DNA from: Novispirillum itersonii
GTDB taxonomy: Bacteria > Pseudomonadota > Alphaproteobacteria > Rhodospirillales > Rhodospirillaceae
DNA length: 64,000 nt
Direction: 5' to 3'
Assembly: GCF_014205675.1 (NCBI RefSeq)
Contig: NZ_JACIIX010000001.1
Span: 108,896-172,895, forward strand
In this document: positions 43,319-52,926 of the stretch, piece after piece
Layout of the letters: the number at the start of each line of letters is the position of its first letter
Position numbering within the stretch: position 1 is the first letter of the stretch
Notes under the pieces: generated by a model
Told to the model about the DNA's origin: nothing
The model's database searches: none
The model's input: only the letters and a program-made list of their open reading frames with translations
Translations under genes and position numbers: made by a program

Positions 43319-43798
43319 ATGTCTAACATCACTCTGTCCGTCAACGGCAAACCCCAGACCGTTGATGTTGATCCCGATACTCCGCTGCTGTGGGTCCTGC
43401 GCGACACCCTGATGCTGACCGGCACCAAATTCGGCTGCGGTGTCGCCGCCTGCGGGGCCTGCACCGTGCATCTGGACGGTGTTCCCACCCGCGCCTGCCA
43501 GACCGCGGTGGGGGATGTCGGGGCCGCCCGCATCACCACCATCGAAGGGGCCGCCGCCAGCGTGAAGACCGATAAGGTCGCCGCCGCCGTGCAGTCGGCC
43601 TGGCAGGATGCCGATGTGGTGCAGTGCGGTTACTGTCAGTCCGGGCAGATCATGGCCGCCATCGGCCTGCTGCGCGAAACCCCGAAGCCGACCGATGCCG
43701 AGATTGACACCGCCCTGAACGGCAACCTCTGCCGCTGTGCCACCTATGTCCGCATCCGTGCCGCCGTGCACCTTGCCGCCACCCGGCTGGAGGCGTAA
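43319..43798 (+). CDS. (2Fe-2S)-binding small subunit, isoquinoline 1-oxidoreductase type
   Basis: 159 residues. The plant-type 2Fe-2S cluster is in [20 protein letters not shown] and the second cluster in [13 protein letters not shown] plus [12 protein letters not shown]. This two-cluster small subunit passes electrons from the molybdopterin subunit. The ATG at 43319 follows GAGG. The large subunit starts 4 nt after its stop. The AraC-type gene downstream is on the same strand. Confidence 0.93.
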   Translation: MSNITLSVNGKPQTVDVDPDTPLLWVLRDTLMLTGTKFGCGVAACGACTVHLDGVPTRACQTAVGDVGAARITTIEGAAASVKTDKVAAAVQSAWQDADVVQCGYCQSGQIMAAIGLLRETPKPTDAEIDTALNGNLCRCATYVRIRAAVHLAATRLEA

Positions 43799-43802
43799 CG
43801 CC

Positions 43803-46064
43803 ATGACCCATCAGCGTAAAAAGATGCGGACCGAAACCGATACCCTGTCCGCCGCCGCCCTGTCGCGCCGGGGCTTCCTGAAAGGGGCCGCCACCGCCGG
43901 GGTCGCCGCCCTGACGCTGGGCGTCACCGCCCGGGGCGTTCTGGCCGCCGCCCCTGCCGGGGCGGACACCGTCTTCAACCCCTTCGTCAGCATCGGCCGG
44001 GACGGCACCGTCACCGTCATCGCCAAGCATTTCGAGATGGGTCAGGGCACCACCACCGGCCTGACCACGCTGGTGGCGGAAGAGCTGGATGCCGACTGGG
44101 CGCAGATGAAATCCGCCTTCGCCCCGGCCGACAACAGCCGCTATGCCAACACCTTCCTCGGGGCGCAGGGCACCGGCGGCTCGACCGCCATCGCCAATTC
44201 CTACCTGCAATACCGCAAGGCCGGGGCCGCCGCCCGCGACATGCTGGTGCGCGCCGCCGCCGCCCGCTGGAAGGTGACGCCGGACAGCATCACCCTCCGC
44301 GACGGCATCCTCACCTCCGGCAAGAAGCGCGGCACCTTCGCCGATTTCGTGCAGGCCGCCGCCGCCCTGACCCCGCCGCAGGACCCGGTGCTGAAGACCC
44401 CGGATCAGTTCCGGCTGATCGGCGTTGACCATGCCGCCGCCCGCAAGGGCCATACCGGACCGGGGCGCAAGGACAGCTCCGGCAAGACCGACGGCAGCGC
44501 CAGATTCGCCATGGATGTGCATCTGCCCGGCATGGTCTATGCCGTGCTGGTGCGGCCACCGCAGTTCGGTGCCACCGTGACCGGCTTTGACGACAGCGCC
44601 GCCCGCGCCCTGCCCGGCTTTGTCGCCGCCCATGCCCTGCCCAACAAGGCCGGGGTGGCGGTGTTTGCCCGCTCCACCTGGCAGGCCTTCAAGGCCCGCG
44701 AGGCCATCACCGCCCAGTGGGACCTCAGCAAGGCCGAAGGCCGCAGCAGCGCCGAAATCACCGAAGCCCTGCGGCAGGCCGCTGCCAAGGCCGAACTGCC
44801 GGTGCAGAACGGCCCGCGCCGCGCCGACATCACCGCCGCCGCCGCCGGGGCCGCCAGAACGATCGAGGCGGAGTTCTCCGTCCCCTTCCTCGCCCACGCC
44901 CCGATGGAACCGCTGAACTGCGTGATCGAGCCGACCGCCACCGGCGTCCGCCTGCACGACGGCTGCCAGTTCCCGGCGATCACCCAACCGACGGTGGCCG
45001 CCATCCTCGGCCTGAAGCCGGAACAGGTGGAGATCACCACCCTCTACGCCGGTGGGTCGTTCGGGCGGCGGGCCACCCCGACCTCCGATTACCACGCCGA
45101 GGCGGCGATGGCCTTTGCCCTGCTGGGCGGCAAAACCCCGGTGAAACTGGTGTGGAGCCGCGAGGATGACATCAAGGGCGGCTACTACCGCTCCGCCGCC
45201 CTGCACAGTGCCCGCATCGGCCTGACCGCTGACGGCGGCATTGCCGGATGGGATCACCGGATTGCCACCAAGTCGATCCTGAAGGGCAGCCCGTTTGAGG
45301 CGGTGATGGTCCATGACGGCATCGACGAAACCTCGGTGGAAGGGGTGAAGGGCAGCCTGTACACCCTGCCGGAGATGGCGATCAGCCTGACCGATTTTGT
45401 CACCCCGGTGCCGGTGCTGTGGTGGCGCTCGGTCGGGCATACCCACACCGGGTTCGTGATGGAAAGCCTGATCGACATGATCGCCGCCGAAACCGGGAAA
45501 GATCCGCTGGAAACCCGGCTGTCGCTGCTGAACCCGGCGGCCCCGACGCCGCAGCAGGCACGGATGGCCGGGGTGATCCGCACCGCCCGCACTCTGGCGG
45601 GCTGGGGGCAACCGGTGGTCCCCGGCAAGGCCCGGGGCTTTGCCAGCCACCTGTCGTTCAACACCTACGTGGCGATGGTGGTCGATATCAGCATCGACGG
45701 CACCACGGTGCATGTCGATCACGTCCACGCCGCCGTCGACTGTGGCGTCGCCGTCAACCCCGACGTGATCCGCGCCCAGATTGAAGGCGGGGTCGGCTTC
45801 GCCCTGTCCGCCGCCCTGCGCGGTGAAATCACGCTGGACAAGGGGCAGGTTGCGCAGTCCAATTTCCCGGATTACGAACCGCTGCGCCTGACGGAGATGC
45901 CGAAGGTGTCGGTCGAGATCGTGCGGTCGGCAGAAGCCCCGTCCGGTATCGGCGAACCCGGGGTGCCGCCGGTGGCCCCGGCGCTGGCCAACGCCCTGTT
46001 CGCCGCCACCGGGAAACGGGTGACGACGCTGCCGTTCAGCACCGCCGGATTCCGGTTTGTGTAA
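43803..46064 (+). CDS. Molybdopterin-binding large subunit, isoquinoline 1-oxidoreductase (IorB) type
   Basis: 753 residues. A twin-arginine signal (SRRGFLKGAATAGVAAL) sends the folded cofactor-loaded complex to the periplasm. Xanthine-oxidase-family signatures follow: HFEMGQGTTTGLTTLVAEEL, LGAQGTGGSTAIANSY, APMEPLNCVIEP, YAGGSFGRR, VLWWRSVGHTHTGFV, and the C-terminal SGIGEPGVPPVAPALANALF whose Glu is the catalytic base. IorAB oxidises N-heterocycles such as isoquinoline or aldehydes; the actual substrate is unknown. No molybdopterin chaperone (xdhC) or cytochrome c acceptor lies in this operon. Confidence 0.93.
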   Translation: MTHQRKKMRTETDTLSAAALSRRGFLKGAATAGVAALTLGVTARGVLAAAPAGADTVFNPFVSIGRDGTVTVIAKHFEMGQGTTTGLTTLVAEELDADWAQMKSAFAPADNSRYANTFLGAQGTGGSTAIANSYLQYRKAGAAARDMLVRAAAARWKVTPDSITLRDGILTSGKKRGTFADFVQAAAALTPPQDPVLKTPDQFRLIGVDHAAARKGHTGPGRKDSSGKTDGSARFAMDVHLPGMVYAVLVRPPQFGATVTGFDDSAARALPGFVAAHALPNKAGVAVFARSTWQAFKAREAITAQWDLSKAEGRSSAEITEALRQAAAKAELPVQNGPRRADITAAAAGAARTIEAEFSVPFLAHAPMEPLNCVIEPTATGVRLHDGCQFPAITQPTVAAILGLKPEQVEITTLYAGGSFGRRATPTSDYHAEAAMAFALLGGKTPVKLVWSREDDIKGGYYRSAALHSARIGLTADGGIAGWDHRIATKSILKGSPFEAVMVHDGIDETSVEGVKGSLYTLPEMAISLTDFVTPVPVLWWRSVGHTHTGFVMESLIDMIAAETGKDPLETRLSLLNPAAPTPQQARMAGVIRTARTLAGWGQPVVPGKARGFASHLSFNTYVAMVVDISIDGTTVHVDHVHAAVDCGVAVNPDVIRAQIEGGVGFALSAALRGEITLDKGQVAQSNFPDYEPLRLTEMPKVSVEIVRSAEAPSGIGEPGVPPVAPALANALFAATGKRVTTLPFSTAGFRFV

Positions 46065-46086
46065 TACCCGTTCAGGAGGACAGCCC

Positions 46087-47019
46087 ATGGCCACCCGCAA
46101 AGTGCATTTCAGCTCGCTGGCCGAAATGGCGGAAACCATGGGCTTTCCGCCCCCGGAACACCCGATGGTGGCGGTGGTGCGGCTGGATGGCCCCACCACC
46201 GACAACCCCCGCTACCGCGCCTGCGCCGAGCAGGGGGTGACCTTTTCCAACGATTTCTATTCCATCGCCATCAAGCGGATCGTCTCCGGCGAGATGCACT
46301 ATGGCCGCACCCGCTACGACTTCACCAACGGGTCGATGATGTTCACCGGCCCCCGGCAGGAAATCACCTGCACCGATGTGGTGATGTCCGCCGACGCCAT
46401 CATGATCCACATCCACGAGGACTTTCTGCTGGGCAGCGACCTGCGCGACACCGTGCGCCGCTACGGTTTCTTCTCCTACGCCGTCAACGAGGCCCTGCAC
46501 CTGTCGCCGAAGGAGGAGGAGACGGTGCGCGGCCTGATGGCCTCCATCCATGGCGAATACAGCACCAATCCCGATGAATTCACCCGTGACCTGCTGCTCA
46601 GCCAGATCAGCACCCTGCTGAAATATGCCGACCGCTTTTACAAACGGCAGTTCCTCAACCGCTCCATTGCGCCGGGCAGCCTGCTGACCCGCTTCACCAC
46701 CGCCTTGCAGGAATATTTTGCCGCCGGTCGGCTGGAGTCGGACGGTGCCCCCCGGATCGACACGCTGGCGGCCACCCTTGGTGTCTCCGGCCGCTACCTC
46801 AGCGATGCCCTGCGGGCGGAAACCGGGCGCAGCGCCACCGACCATATCCACCAGTTCCTGCTGGAGGAGGCCCGCAACCTGCTGCTGCGCCCTGACCTGT
46901 CGGTGGCGGACGTGTCCTACCGACTCGGCTTTGATTATCCACAGTATTTTTCCCGGCTATTCCGCAAGAAAGTGGGAATGAGCCCCCGCGAATACCGCGA
47001 CCGCACCCCGCGCCACTGA
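46087..47019 (+). CDS. AraC-family transcriptional regulator
   Basis: 310 residues with a strong AGGAGGA site, 22 nt after the large-subunit stop. The N-terminal ligand domain (FYSIAIKRIVSGEMHYGRTR, YDFTNGSMMFTGPRQEI) is cupin-like. The C-terminal double HTH is typical: IDTLAATLGVSGRYLSDALR, EEARNLLLRPDLSVADVSYR, LGFDYPQYFSRLFRKKVGMS. It is the third gene of the oxidoreductase operon and likely controls it in response to its substrate or product. Confidence 0.92.
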   Translation: MATRKVHFSSLAEMAETMGFPPPEHPMVAVVRLDGPTTDNPRYRACAEQGVTFSNDFYSIAIKRIVSGEMHYGRTRYDFTNGSMMFTGPRQEITCTDVVMSADAIMIHIHEDFLLGSDLRDTVRRYGFFSYAVNEALHLSPKEEETVRGLMASIHGEYSTNPDEFTRDLLLSQISTLLKYADRFYKRQFLNRSIAPGSLLTRFTTALQEYFAAGRLESDGAPRIDTLAATLGVSGRYLSDALRAETGRSATDHIHQFLLEEARNLLLRPDLSVADVSYRLGFDYPQYFSRLFRKKVGMSPREYRDRTPRH

Positions 47020-47126
47020 CGATTTCCGCGAAGATGTGACCAGCCGGTCAGCTTTACGGGTAAAACCCACTCCCGCACTTGACCATTGTCTTAATCCGCG
47101 CTTCCCTTACAGGAAAGACAACGCAT

Positions 47127-48674
47127 ATGCGCAGCCCTGCGACCCCCGCAGGGACACCGGCGGATAGCCGCCAGTGGGAGGGCCCGATGCCGGAAATGCC
47201 CGTTCAGCAACTGCCCGTTCACCCCGTGACGCCGCCGCAGGTACAGGCGGTTCTGGACCATGCCCCGGTCGGCGTGCTGATCGCGGACCGGGCGTCGACG
47301 ATCCTCTATGCCAATCACAGCCTGCACCGCATGCTGGGGCATCCGCCCGGCAGCCTGACCGGCACCCCGCTGGCAGCCCTGCTGCCGCAGGGGCTGGGGG
47401 CAGAGCATGGCGGACTGGTGGAGTCTTTTCTCGATGCCCCGCGCCAGCGGCAGATGGGCACCGGCAAACCCCTGTATGCCCGCCATGCCGACGGCCACCC
47501 GGTGACGGTGGAAATCGCCCTCTGCCCGGTCGATTTCGACGGTCAGAGCGCCGCCATGGCCTATGTCTCCGATGTTTCGGGAATCCGGCTGGCCCAGATG
47601 CAGTTCGGGCAGGTGGTGGCGGCCATGCCGCAGGGGGTGTTGCTGGTCGATGACGGCGGCATCATCCGCCTGAGCAACCCGGTGGCCGAACAGCTGTTCG
47701 GCTATGACAGCGGTGCCCTGATCGGTCAGCCGCTGGAGATCCTGATCCCCGCCTGTTACCGCGGTGCCCACCGTGGCCTGATGGCAGCCTACGCCGCCGA
47801 TGCCACTCCCCGGATGATGGGACAGGGCCGCGACCTGACCGGCCTGCACCGCTCCGGCGAGGAATTTCCGGTGGAAATCGCCCTCAGCCGCCTCGACACC
47901 CCGGCCGGGATGCGGCTGCTGGCGATCATCAACGACATCTCCGCCCGCAAACGTGCCGAGTCCGCCCTGCGCCAGACCAATGCCCAGCTGGAGGAATTCA
48001 CCTATGTCGCCTCCCACGATCTGCGGTCGCCCCTGCGCGGCATCGCCGACCTGCTCGGCTGGATCCGCGAGGATCTCGGTGATCTGACACTGCCGGAGCC
48101 GGTGACGGTCAACTTTGACCGCATCGCCCTGCGGGTGGAGCGGGCGGAACGGATGATCGACGACCTGCTGGAGTATGCCCGTGCCGGGCAGCGCACCCTG
48201 CGGCAGGAGGAGGTGGACCCCGCCACCCTGATCGACGACGTTCTGGCGCTGGCCGCCGTGCCCGACACCGTCCGGGTGGAGCTGGACATCACCGCCACCC
48301 CCCTGACCACCTGGCGGACCCCACTGGCCGCCAGCCTGCGCAATCTGATCACCAATGCCGTCAAACACGGAAAGCCGGATCACGGCCATATCCGCATCAG
48401 CGCCCGCGACGAAGGCCGCTATGTGGTGTTCAGCGTTGATGACGACGGCCCCGGCATCCCCGAGACGGCGCGGGAACGGATCTTCCGGCTGTTCCACCGT
48501 GCCACCGCCACCGTGCCCGGCCACGGCGTCGGGCTGGCGGTGACCCGGCGGCTGATCAATGCCCATGACGGCATGATCTCCGTCACCGGACACGGGGCAC
48601 TGGGCGGGGCGTGTTTCACCGTCCACTGGCCCCGGTTCTCGCTGCGCCCTGCACCGGAAGGGGATCTGCCATGA
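47127..48674 (+). CDS. Soluble PAS-PAS sensor histidine kinase
   Basis: 515 residues from the ATG at 47127 (AGGAAAG). There is no membrane segment. PAS1 (VLDHAPVGVLIADRASTILY, HRMLGHPPGSLTG) and PAS2 (GVLLVDDGGIIRLSNPVAEQ, LFGYDSGALIGQPLE) are followed by HisKA with the phosphorylated His in VASHDLRSPLRGIAD. An HATPase follows (NAVKHGKP, VDDDGPGIPETARERIFRLF, HGVGLAVTRRLINAHDG). The response regulator gene overlaps its stop by 4 bp. This kinase type is like phytochrome-class kinases that signal to small Rcp-like regulators. Confidence 0.93.
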   Translation: MRSPATPAGTPADSRQWEGPMPEMPVQQLPVHPVTPPQVQAVLDHAPVGVLIADRASTILYANHSLHRMLGHPPGSLTGTPLAALLPQGLGAEHGGLVESFLDAPRQRQMGTGKPLYARHADGHPVTVEIALCPVDFDGQSAAMAYVSDVSGIRLAQMQFGQVVAAMPQGVLLVDDGGIIRLSNPVAEQLFGYDSGALIGQPLEILIPACYRGAHRGLMAAYAADATPRMMGQGRDLTGLHRSGEEFPVEIALSRLDTPAGMRLLAIINDISARKRAESALRQTNAQLEEFTYVASHDLRSPLRGIADLLGWIREDLGDLTLPEPVTVNFDRIALRVERAERMIDDLLEYARAGQRTLRQEEVDPATLIDDVLALAAVPDTVRVELDITATPLTTWRTPLAASLRNLITNAVKHGKPDHGHIRISARDEGRYVVFSVDDDGPGIPETARERIFRLFHRATATVPGHGVGLAVTRRLINAHDGMISVTGHGALGGACFTVHWPRFSLRPAPEGDLP

Positions 48675-49105
48675 CCGCCGCCGCCGCCAATCCCTGTTCC
48701 GTCCTGCTGGTCGATGATGATGATGTCGCCGTTGAAGGGGTGATGCGCAGCTTCCGCACCCATGGCATCACCTGCCCCACCGTGGTGGCGGTCGATGGCG
48801 TGGAGGCGCTGGAGATCCTGCGCCGCCAGCATCCGGCCAAAACCATCGCCGAGCCGCTGGTGGTACTGCTGGACCTGAACATGCCCCGCATGGACGGCTT
48901 CGAATTTCTGGATGCCCTGCGGGCTGACCCGGCCCTGAAGCGCACGGTGGTGTTCGTGCTGACCACCTCCGGGCGGGAAGCCGACCGCACCCGCGCCTAC
49001 AACGGCCATATCGCCGGATACATGATCAAGTCCGCCGTCGGTCCGCAGTTCTCGCTGCTGGCGGAATTTCTGCACAAGTACACCCGATCCGTCACCCTGC
49101 CCTGA
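48671..49105 (+). CDS. Single-domain (Rcp1-like) response regulator
   Basis: 144 residues, one receiver domain with no output domain. VLLVDDDDVAVEGVMRSFRT holds the acidic pocket, LVVLLDLNMPRMDGFEFLDA the phospho-Asp, VFVLTTSGREADRTRAYN the switch Thr/Ser, and AGYMIKSA the conserved Lys. The wide spacing before the phospho-Asp strand is typical of Rcp1-like regulators. It overlaps the kinase gene (ATGA) and is its likely phosphate acceptor. Confidence 0.94.
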   Translation: MTAAAANPCSVLLVDDDDVAVEGVMRSFRTHGITCPTVVAVDGVEALEILRRQHPAKTIAEPLVVLLDLNMPRMDGFEFLDALRADPALKRTVVFVLTTSGREADRTRAYNGHIAGYMIKSAVGPQFSLLAEFLHKYTRSVTLP

Positions 49106-49130
49106 TCACCGGACACCGGGAGGATACCCC

Positions 49131-50882
49131 GTGGAAACAGCCCAGCCGCGACAACAGGAAATTCACGCCCTGCTGATCGAGGATGACGATGTTGACCGCG
49201 AACGGCTGGTCCGCATGCTGCGGCGCTGTGCCCAGCCGATCCGGGTGCAGGAAGCTCCGTCGAAATCGGACGCCCTGAGCGAACTGCACGGCAAGAAGGT
49301 GCTGTTTTCCTTCGTCTTCCTTGATTTTCAGCTGGCGGACGGCGACGGCCGCGACCTGCTGCCCGATATCTGGGAAAACATCGGCCCGGACTGCGTGGTG
49401 GTGGCAGTGACCGGCAACGGCAGCGACACCGGGGCCGCCGAAGCCATCAAGCTCGGCATCCACGACTATCTGTCAAAACTGGACCTGACCAGTGACCGCG
49501 TCGCCCAGACCATCGAGGAGGGGTTAAAATGGCGGCAGATGCGCGAGGACATCCGCCGCACCGAGGACCAGCTGCGCCACCGCAGCCTGCATGATCCGCT
49601 GACCGACCTGCACAACCGCCATGTCTTCCTCGACCGGCTGAATCACACCTGCATGCAGTTCCGCCGCGACAGTCAGCCGTTCGCGGTGCTGATGATCGAC
49701 CTCGACCGCTTCAAGGAGGTCAACGACCAGTTCGGCCACGCCGCCGGGGACCGGGTTCTGATCGACGTCGCCGGGCGGCTGCGCGGCAATGTGCGGGAGG
49801 TCGATACCGTCGCCCGGCTGGGCGGCGATGAGTTCGCCATCCTGCTGGAGGATATCCACACCGCCGAAACCGCGCTGACACTGGGCCGCAAGCTGGTCAG
49901 CCTGCTGGAACGGCCCTATGCCGGGGATCAGGGGGTGATGCGGATCGGGGCCTCGGTCGGGGTGGCGCTGTGCCCGCTGCATGGCAATGATCCGTCGCTG
50001 CTGCTGCGGCGGGCCGACAATGCCATGTACCGGGCCAAACGCGGCATTGAGAAGGTGCTGCTGCACGATCATCAGGATGCCGGGAATGACAACCGCCCTG
50101 ACAGCATCCTGCTGCTGGGAGAAATCGAGCAGGCGCTGGAAGAGCGCCAGTTCACCTGGTTCTGGCAGCCGAAGGTCCGGCTGCGCGATAGGGCCCTGCT
50201 GGGGTTTGAGGCCCTGGCCCGCTGGCCGCATCCGGTGCATGGCATGGTGCCGCCGGACCGCTTTATCGGGGCGCTGGAACAGTCGCCGCTGCTGCCGCGC
50301 TTCACCGCCGTCAGCATTGATACGGTGCTGGCCCAGATTGCCACAGTGGCGGGCCTGATCGGTGACGCCACCGTCTCCATCAACATTTCCGCCCGCATGC
50401 TGGGGCATCCGACCTTTGTCGAAGATCTGCTGTCCGCCGTCCGCCGCCACGGCATCGCCCCGCGCACCATCATGCTGGAGCTGACGGAAACTGCCCTGCT
50501 GGGCAATCCGGTGCAGGCGGCGCGGGTGGTGGATCAGCTGCATATGGCCGGGCTGGCGCTGGCGGTGGATGATTTCGGGGCCGGGTTTACCTCCTTCAGC
50601 ACCCTGCGGGAGTTCCGGGTGCAGGAAATCAAGATCGACAAAAGCTATATCCTGACCCTTGGCGACAGCCGGTTTGACCGGTCTCTGGTCCGCAGTCTGG
50701 TGGTGTTCTGCGACTCGCTCGACATTGCCCTGCTGGCCGAGGGCGTGGAGACCGAGGACTGCCGCCGGATCCTGCTCGATCTCGGCTGCACCGGGGGGCA
50801 GGGGTTCGGTCTGTGCCGCCCCCTGCCCTTCCCGCAGGTCCCGGACTGGATCCGGGACCACTCCTCCGGCGTCAGGCCCTGA
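49131..50882 (+). CDS. REC-GGDEF-EAL response regulator
   Basis: 583 residues from a GTG with GGGAGGAT upstream. Receiver domain (LLIEDDDVDRERLVRMLRRC; phospho-Asp in FVFLDFQLADGDGRD), then GGDEF with intact RLGGDEF, the DLDRFKEVNDQFGHAAGDRV metal site and an RxxD I-site (REVD). The EAL domain follows with GFEALARWPHP, LELTETALL, VDDFGAGFTSFSTLREFRVQ, IKIDKSY and AEGVETEDC, all needed for phosphodiesterase activity. It could switch between making and breaking c-di-GMP on phosphorylation by the upstream kinase. Its 3' end overlaps the multicopper oxidase gene by 11 bp. Confidence 0.93.
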   Translation: METAQPRQQEIHALLIEDDDVDRERLVRMLRRCAQPIRVQEAPSKSDALSELHGKKVLFSFVFLDFQLADGDGRDLLPDIWENIGPDCVVVAVTGNGSDTGAAEAIKLGIHDYLSKLDLTSDRVAQTIEEGLKWRQMREDIRRTEDQLRHRSLHDPLTDLHNRHVFLDRLNHTCMQFRRDSQPFAVLMIDLDRFKEVNDQFGHAAGDRVLIDVAGRLRGNVREVDTVARLGGDEFAILLEDIHTAETALTLGRKLVSLLERPYAGDQGVMRIGASVGVALCPLHGNDPSLLLRRADNAMYRAKRGIEKVLLHDHQDAGNDNRPDSILLLGEIEQALEERQFTWFWQPKVRLRDRALLGFEALARWPHPVHGMVPPDRFIGALEQSPLLPRFTAVSIDTVLAQIATVAGLIGDATVSINISARMLGHPTFVEDLLSAVRRHGIAPRTIMLELTETALLGNPVQAARVVDQLHMAGLALAVDDFGAGFTSFSTLREFRVQEIKIDKSYILTLGDSRFDRSLVRSLVVFCDSLDIALLAEGVETEDCRRILLDLGCTGGQGFGLCRPLPFPQVPDWIRDHSSGVRP

Positions 50883-52419
50883 CCGTCACCGCCGTCATCA
50901 TCCCCGCCGCCATGTGCAGCAGGTTGTGACAGTGCAGCGGCCAGTCCCCGGCCTGTCCGGCGGTGAAGGCCACGGTGACGCGGCGGCCCGGCGGCACCAG
51001 CACCGTATCGCGCACCGCCCCGGACAGGGCCTTGCCGTCAATCGCCGTCACCTGAAAATGATGACCATGCAGATGCATCGGATGCGCCATGCCACTGACA
51101 TTGTCAAAGGTCAGCGCCACCCGCTGCCCGGCGGTCAGGGCCAGCGGTGCATGCTGCCCCCAGACCCGACCCTCCAGCGACCACGCATAGGGCATCATCG
51201 ATCCGGTCAGGCGCAGGGTCAGCGCCGTCTCCGGGCTTGCGGCGACCAACGGGGCCAGCGCCCGCAGGCGGCTTTCCAGCGTCAGATCCAGCGGCGGGGC
51301 CGCCGGACCGTCCTGCCCGGCCAGCCGGGCGATTTTGGCCCCCTTCGGGGCCAGCAGGATCCCGGTGCGGTGGGTGCTGCCTTCGCGCCGGGCCAGTACC
51401 GGCACCACCCCGGACCCGGCCTTCGGCACCGTCAGCATCAGGTCAAGGCGCTGCCCCCCGGCCAGCGGAAACCGGGTCCCCGGCAGCGGCTGCACCGGGG
51501 TACCATCCACCGCCACCACCTCGGCGGACACCGGTCCGGTCTCAATCCAGAATGCGGTGGAGGTCGCGCCGTTGATCAGCCGCAGCCGGACCCGCTGGCC
51601 CCGCTCCACCGTCACCACCTGCGGATCGTCCAGCGTGCGGTCGTTGGCCAGATAGGCATCATACTCCACATCGTTGAGATCCATCCCCGGCATAGTCCCG
51701 TGCGACATCCCCGGCATGGACTGGCCCGGCATAGACTGGCCCGGCATGGACTGGCCGGACGCACCGCCATGCCCCATGGCGGCATGGTCCATTCCAGCCA
51801 TCCCGGCCATCCCTGCCCCAGCCGGACTGCCATGGTCCATCCCGCCATGGGCCATCCCCTTCATCAATCCGGAGAGAATCTCCTGCGGATCCCGGAAGGT
51901 GAAGTCGTGCAGCAGTACCGTCACCTCCTGCACATCGGCCCGCAGATCAGCCGCCGTGCGGACCACCAGCGGCGCCGCCATCAGCTGCTGCTCCTGCAAG
52001 CCAAAATGAGAATGCATCCAGTGGGTGCCGGGTTGCAGGCCGTAGTCATAAACGGCGCTGACCCCCTCCGGCAGCGGCGTAACCCCGTTCAGGCCGGGAA
52101 CCCCATCCTGTGACGGCGGCGGGATCTGCCCGTGCCAGTGCAGGCTGGCAGCCTCCCCGGCCCGGTTGGTGAGGGTGACGGCAAAGCGGTCCTCCGGGCC
52201 AAAGGTCAGGCCGGAGACTCCGGCCGCATCGACAATGCCGAAGACCGAAGCGGCCCGCCCCTTCACCTCCAGAGTGCGGCGGGTGACCGTCAGGGTGCGG
52301 GGCAAGGCAGCCCGGGCCGCCGAAGACGGCAGCAGGGCAGACAGGAAAGGGGCGGGGGCAGCGGCAACGGCAGCCACCCCGGCACCGGCCAGAACAATCC
52401 GGCGGCGGGAAATCGTCAT
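50872..52419 (-). CDS. Multicopper oxidase (CopA-like), Tat-exported, Met/His-rich
   Basis: 515 residues from the ATG at 52419. A twin-arginine signal (SRRRIVLAGAGVAAVAA) is present. All four copper motif groups are seen: SLHWHG, THWMHSHFG, HPMHLHGHHF and HCHNLLHMAAGM (type 1 Cys-His-Met). A Met/His-rich insert lies between domains (GMAHGGMDHGS, MAGMAGMDHAAMGHGG, repeated SMPGQ), as in copper-resistance CopA. It oxidises Cu(I) in the periplasm. A second small copper-linked gene is upstream on the same strand. Confidence 0.93.
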   Translation of the reverse strand: MTISRRRIVLAGAGVAAVAAAPAPFLSALLPSSAARAALPRTLTVTRRTLEVKGRAASVFGIVDAAGVSGLTFGPEDRFAVTLTNRAGEAASLHWHGQIPPPSQDGVPGLNGVTPLPEGVSAVYDYGLQPGTHWMHSHFGLQEQQLMAAPLVVRTAADLRADVQEVTVLLHDFTFRDPQEILSGLMKGMAHGGMDHGSPAGAGMAGMAGMDHAAMGHGGASGQSMPGQSMPGQSMPGMSHGTMPGMDLNDVEYDAYLANDRTLDDPQVVTVERGQRVRLRLINGATSTAFWIETGPVSAEVVAVDGTPVQPLPGTRFPLAGGQRLDLMLTVPKAGSGVVPVLARREGSTHRTGILLAPKGAKIARLAGQDGPAAPPLDLTLESRLRALAPLVAASPETALTLRLTGSMMPYAWSLEGRVWGQHAPLALTAGQRVALTFDNVSGMAHPMHLHGHHFQVTAIDGKALSGAVRDTVLVPPGRRVTVAFTAGQAGDWPLHCHNLLHMAAGMMTAVTVRA

Positions 52420-52506
52420 GATTTGACCTGTATGTCTGAGGAAATCCATAGGCGCAGCCCTGCGGTCCCACAGGAACACAGGCAGCCGCGCAGGCGGAAA
52501 AAACCG

Positions 52507-52926
52507 TCAGACAGAGAGGATCGGGGGCCGGTATGCCGGCTGGATGGCCAGACCGTCAGGACGGGTCTGTGCTGGCAGGACCAGCCGCTGGACCGGTGCC
52601 ACCGGCCCCGGCAGGGCCAGCGCCTGCACCGGCAGACCGCCACAGGCCACCGGGCAGCTCATCAGTCCGGCCTTCAGGACTCCGGCGGCGGTCCCCTGAC
52701 CCTGACCTTGACCTTGACCCTGATCAGAGTGGTCACAGCAGGCCATTGTTTCGACAGCCGGATCCGGTTGCGACGACAGCGCCGGGACAGCCATCGCCGC
52801 CGCCCCCATCATCCCGCTGTTGAACAGCAGCCCGGTCACGGCAAGCACCATCAGCAGGCGACGCACCATTGCAGGCTGCGTCGCAAGCCGCACAATCGCG
52901 GTGAACGGGAACCGGAGGAGGCGCAT
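52507..52926 (-). CDS. Small exported metal-binding protein, CopL-like
   Basis: 139 residues with an N-terminal signal (RRLLMVLAVTGLLFNSGMMG). The mature part has metal-binding-looking Cys/His/Met clusters (METMACCDHSDQ, then LMSCPVACGGLPVQAL), a Gln-Gly repeat from a 6-bp DNA repeat, and a Pro-rich C-terminus ending YRPPILSV. This layout resembles CopL or similar short proteins upstream of copA, but the similarity is weak. It precedes the multicopper oxidase by 87 bp on the same strand and probably helps copper handling. Confidence 0.6.
   Translation of the reverse strand: MRLLRFPFTAIVRLATQPAMVRRLLMVLAVTGLLFNSGMMGAAAMAVPALSSQPDPAVETMACCDHSDQGQGQGQGQGTAAGVLKAGLMSCPVACGGLPVQALALPGPVAPVQRLVLPAQTRPDGLAIQPAYRPPILSV

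Noticed and set aside
43650..46205. 851-codon minus-strand frame opposite the molybdoenzyme gene
   Set aside because: The same reason applies: an antisense shadow of a well-conserved gene.
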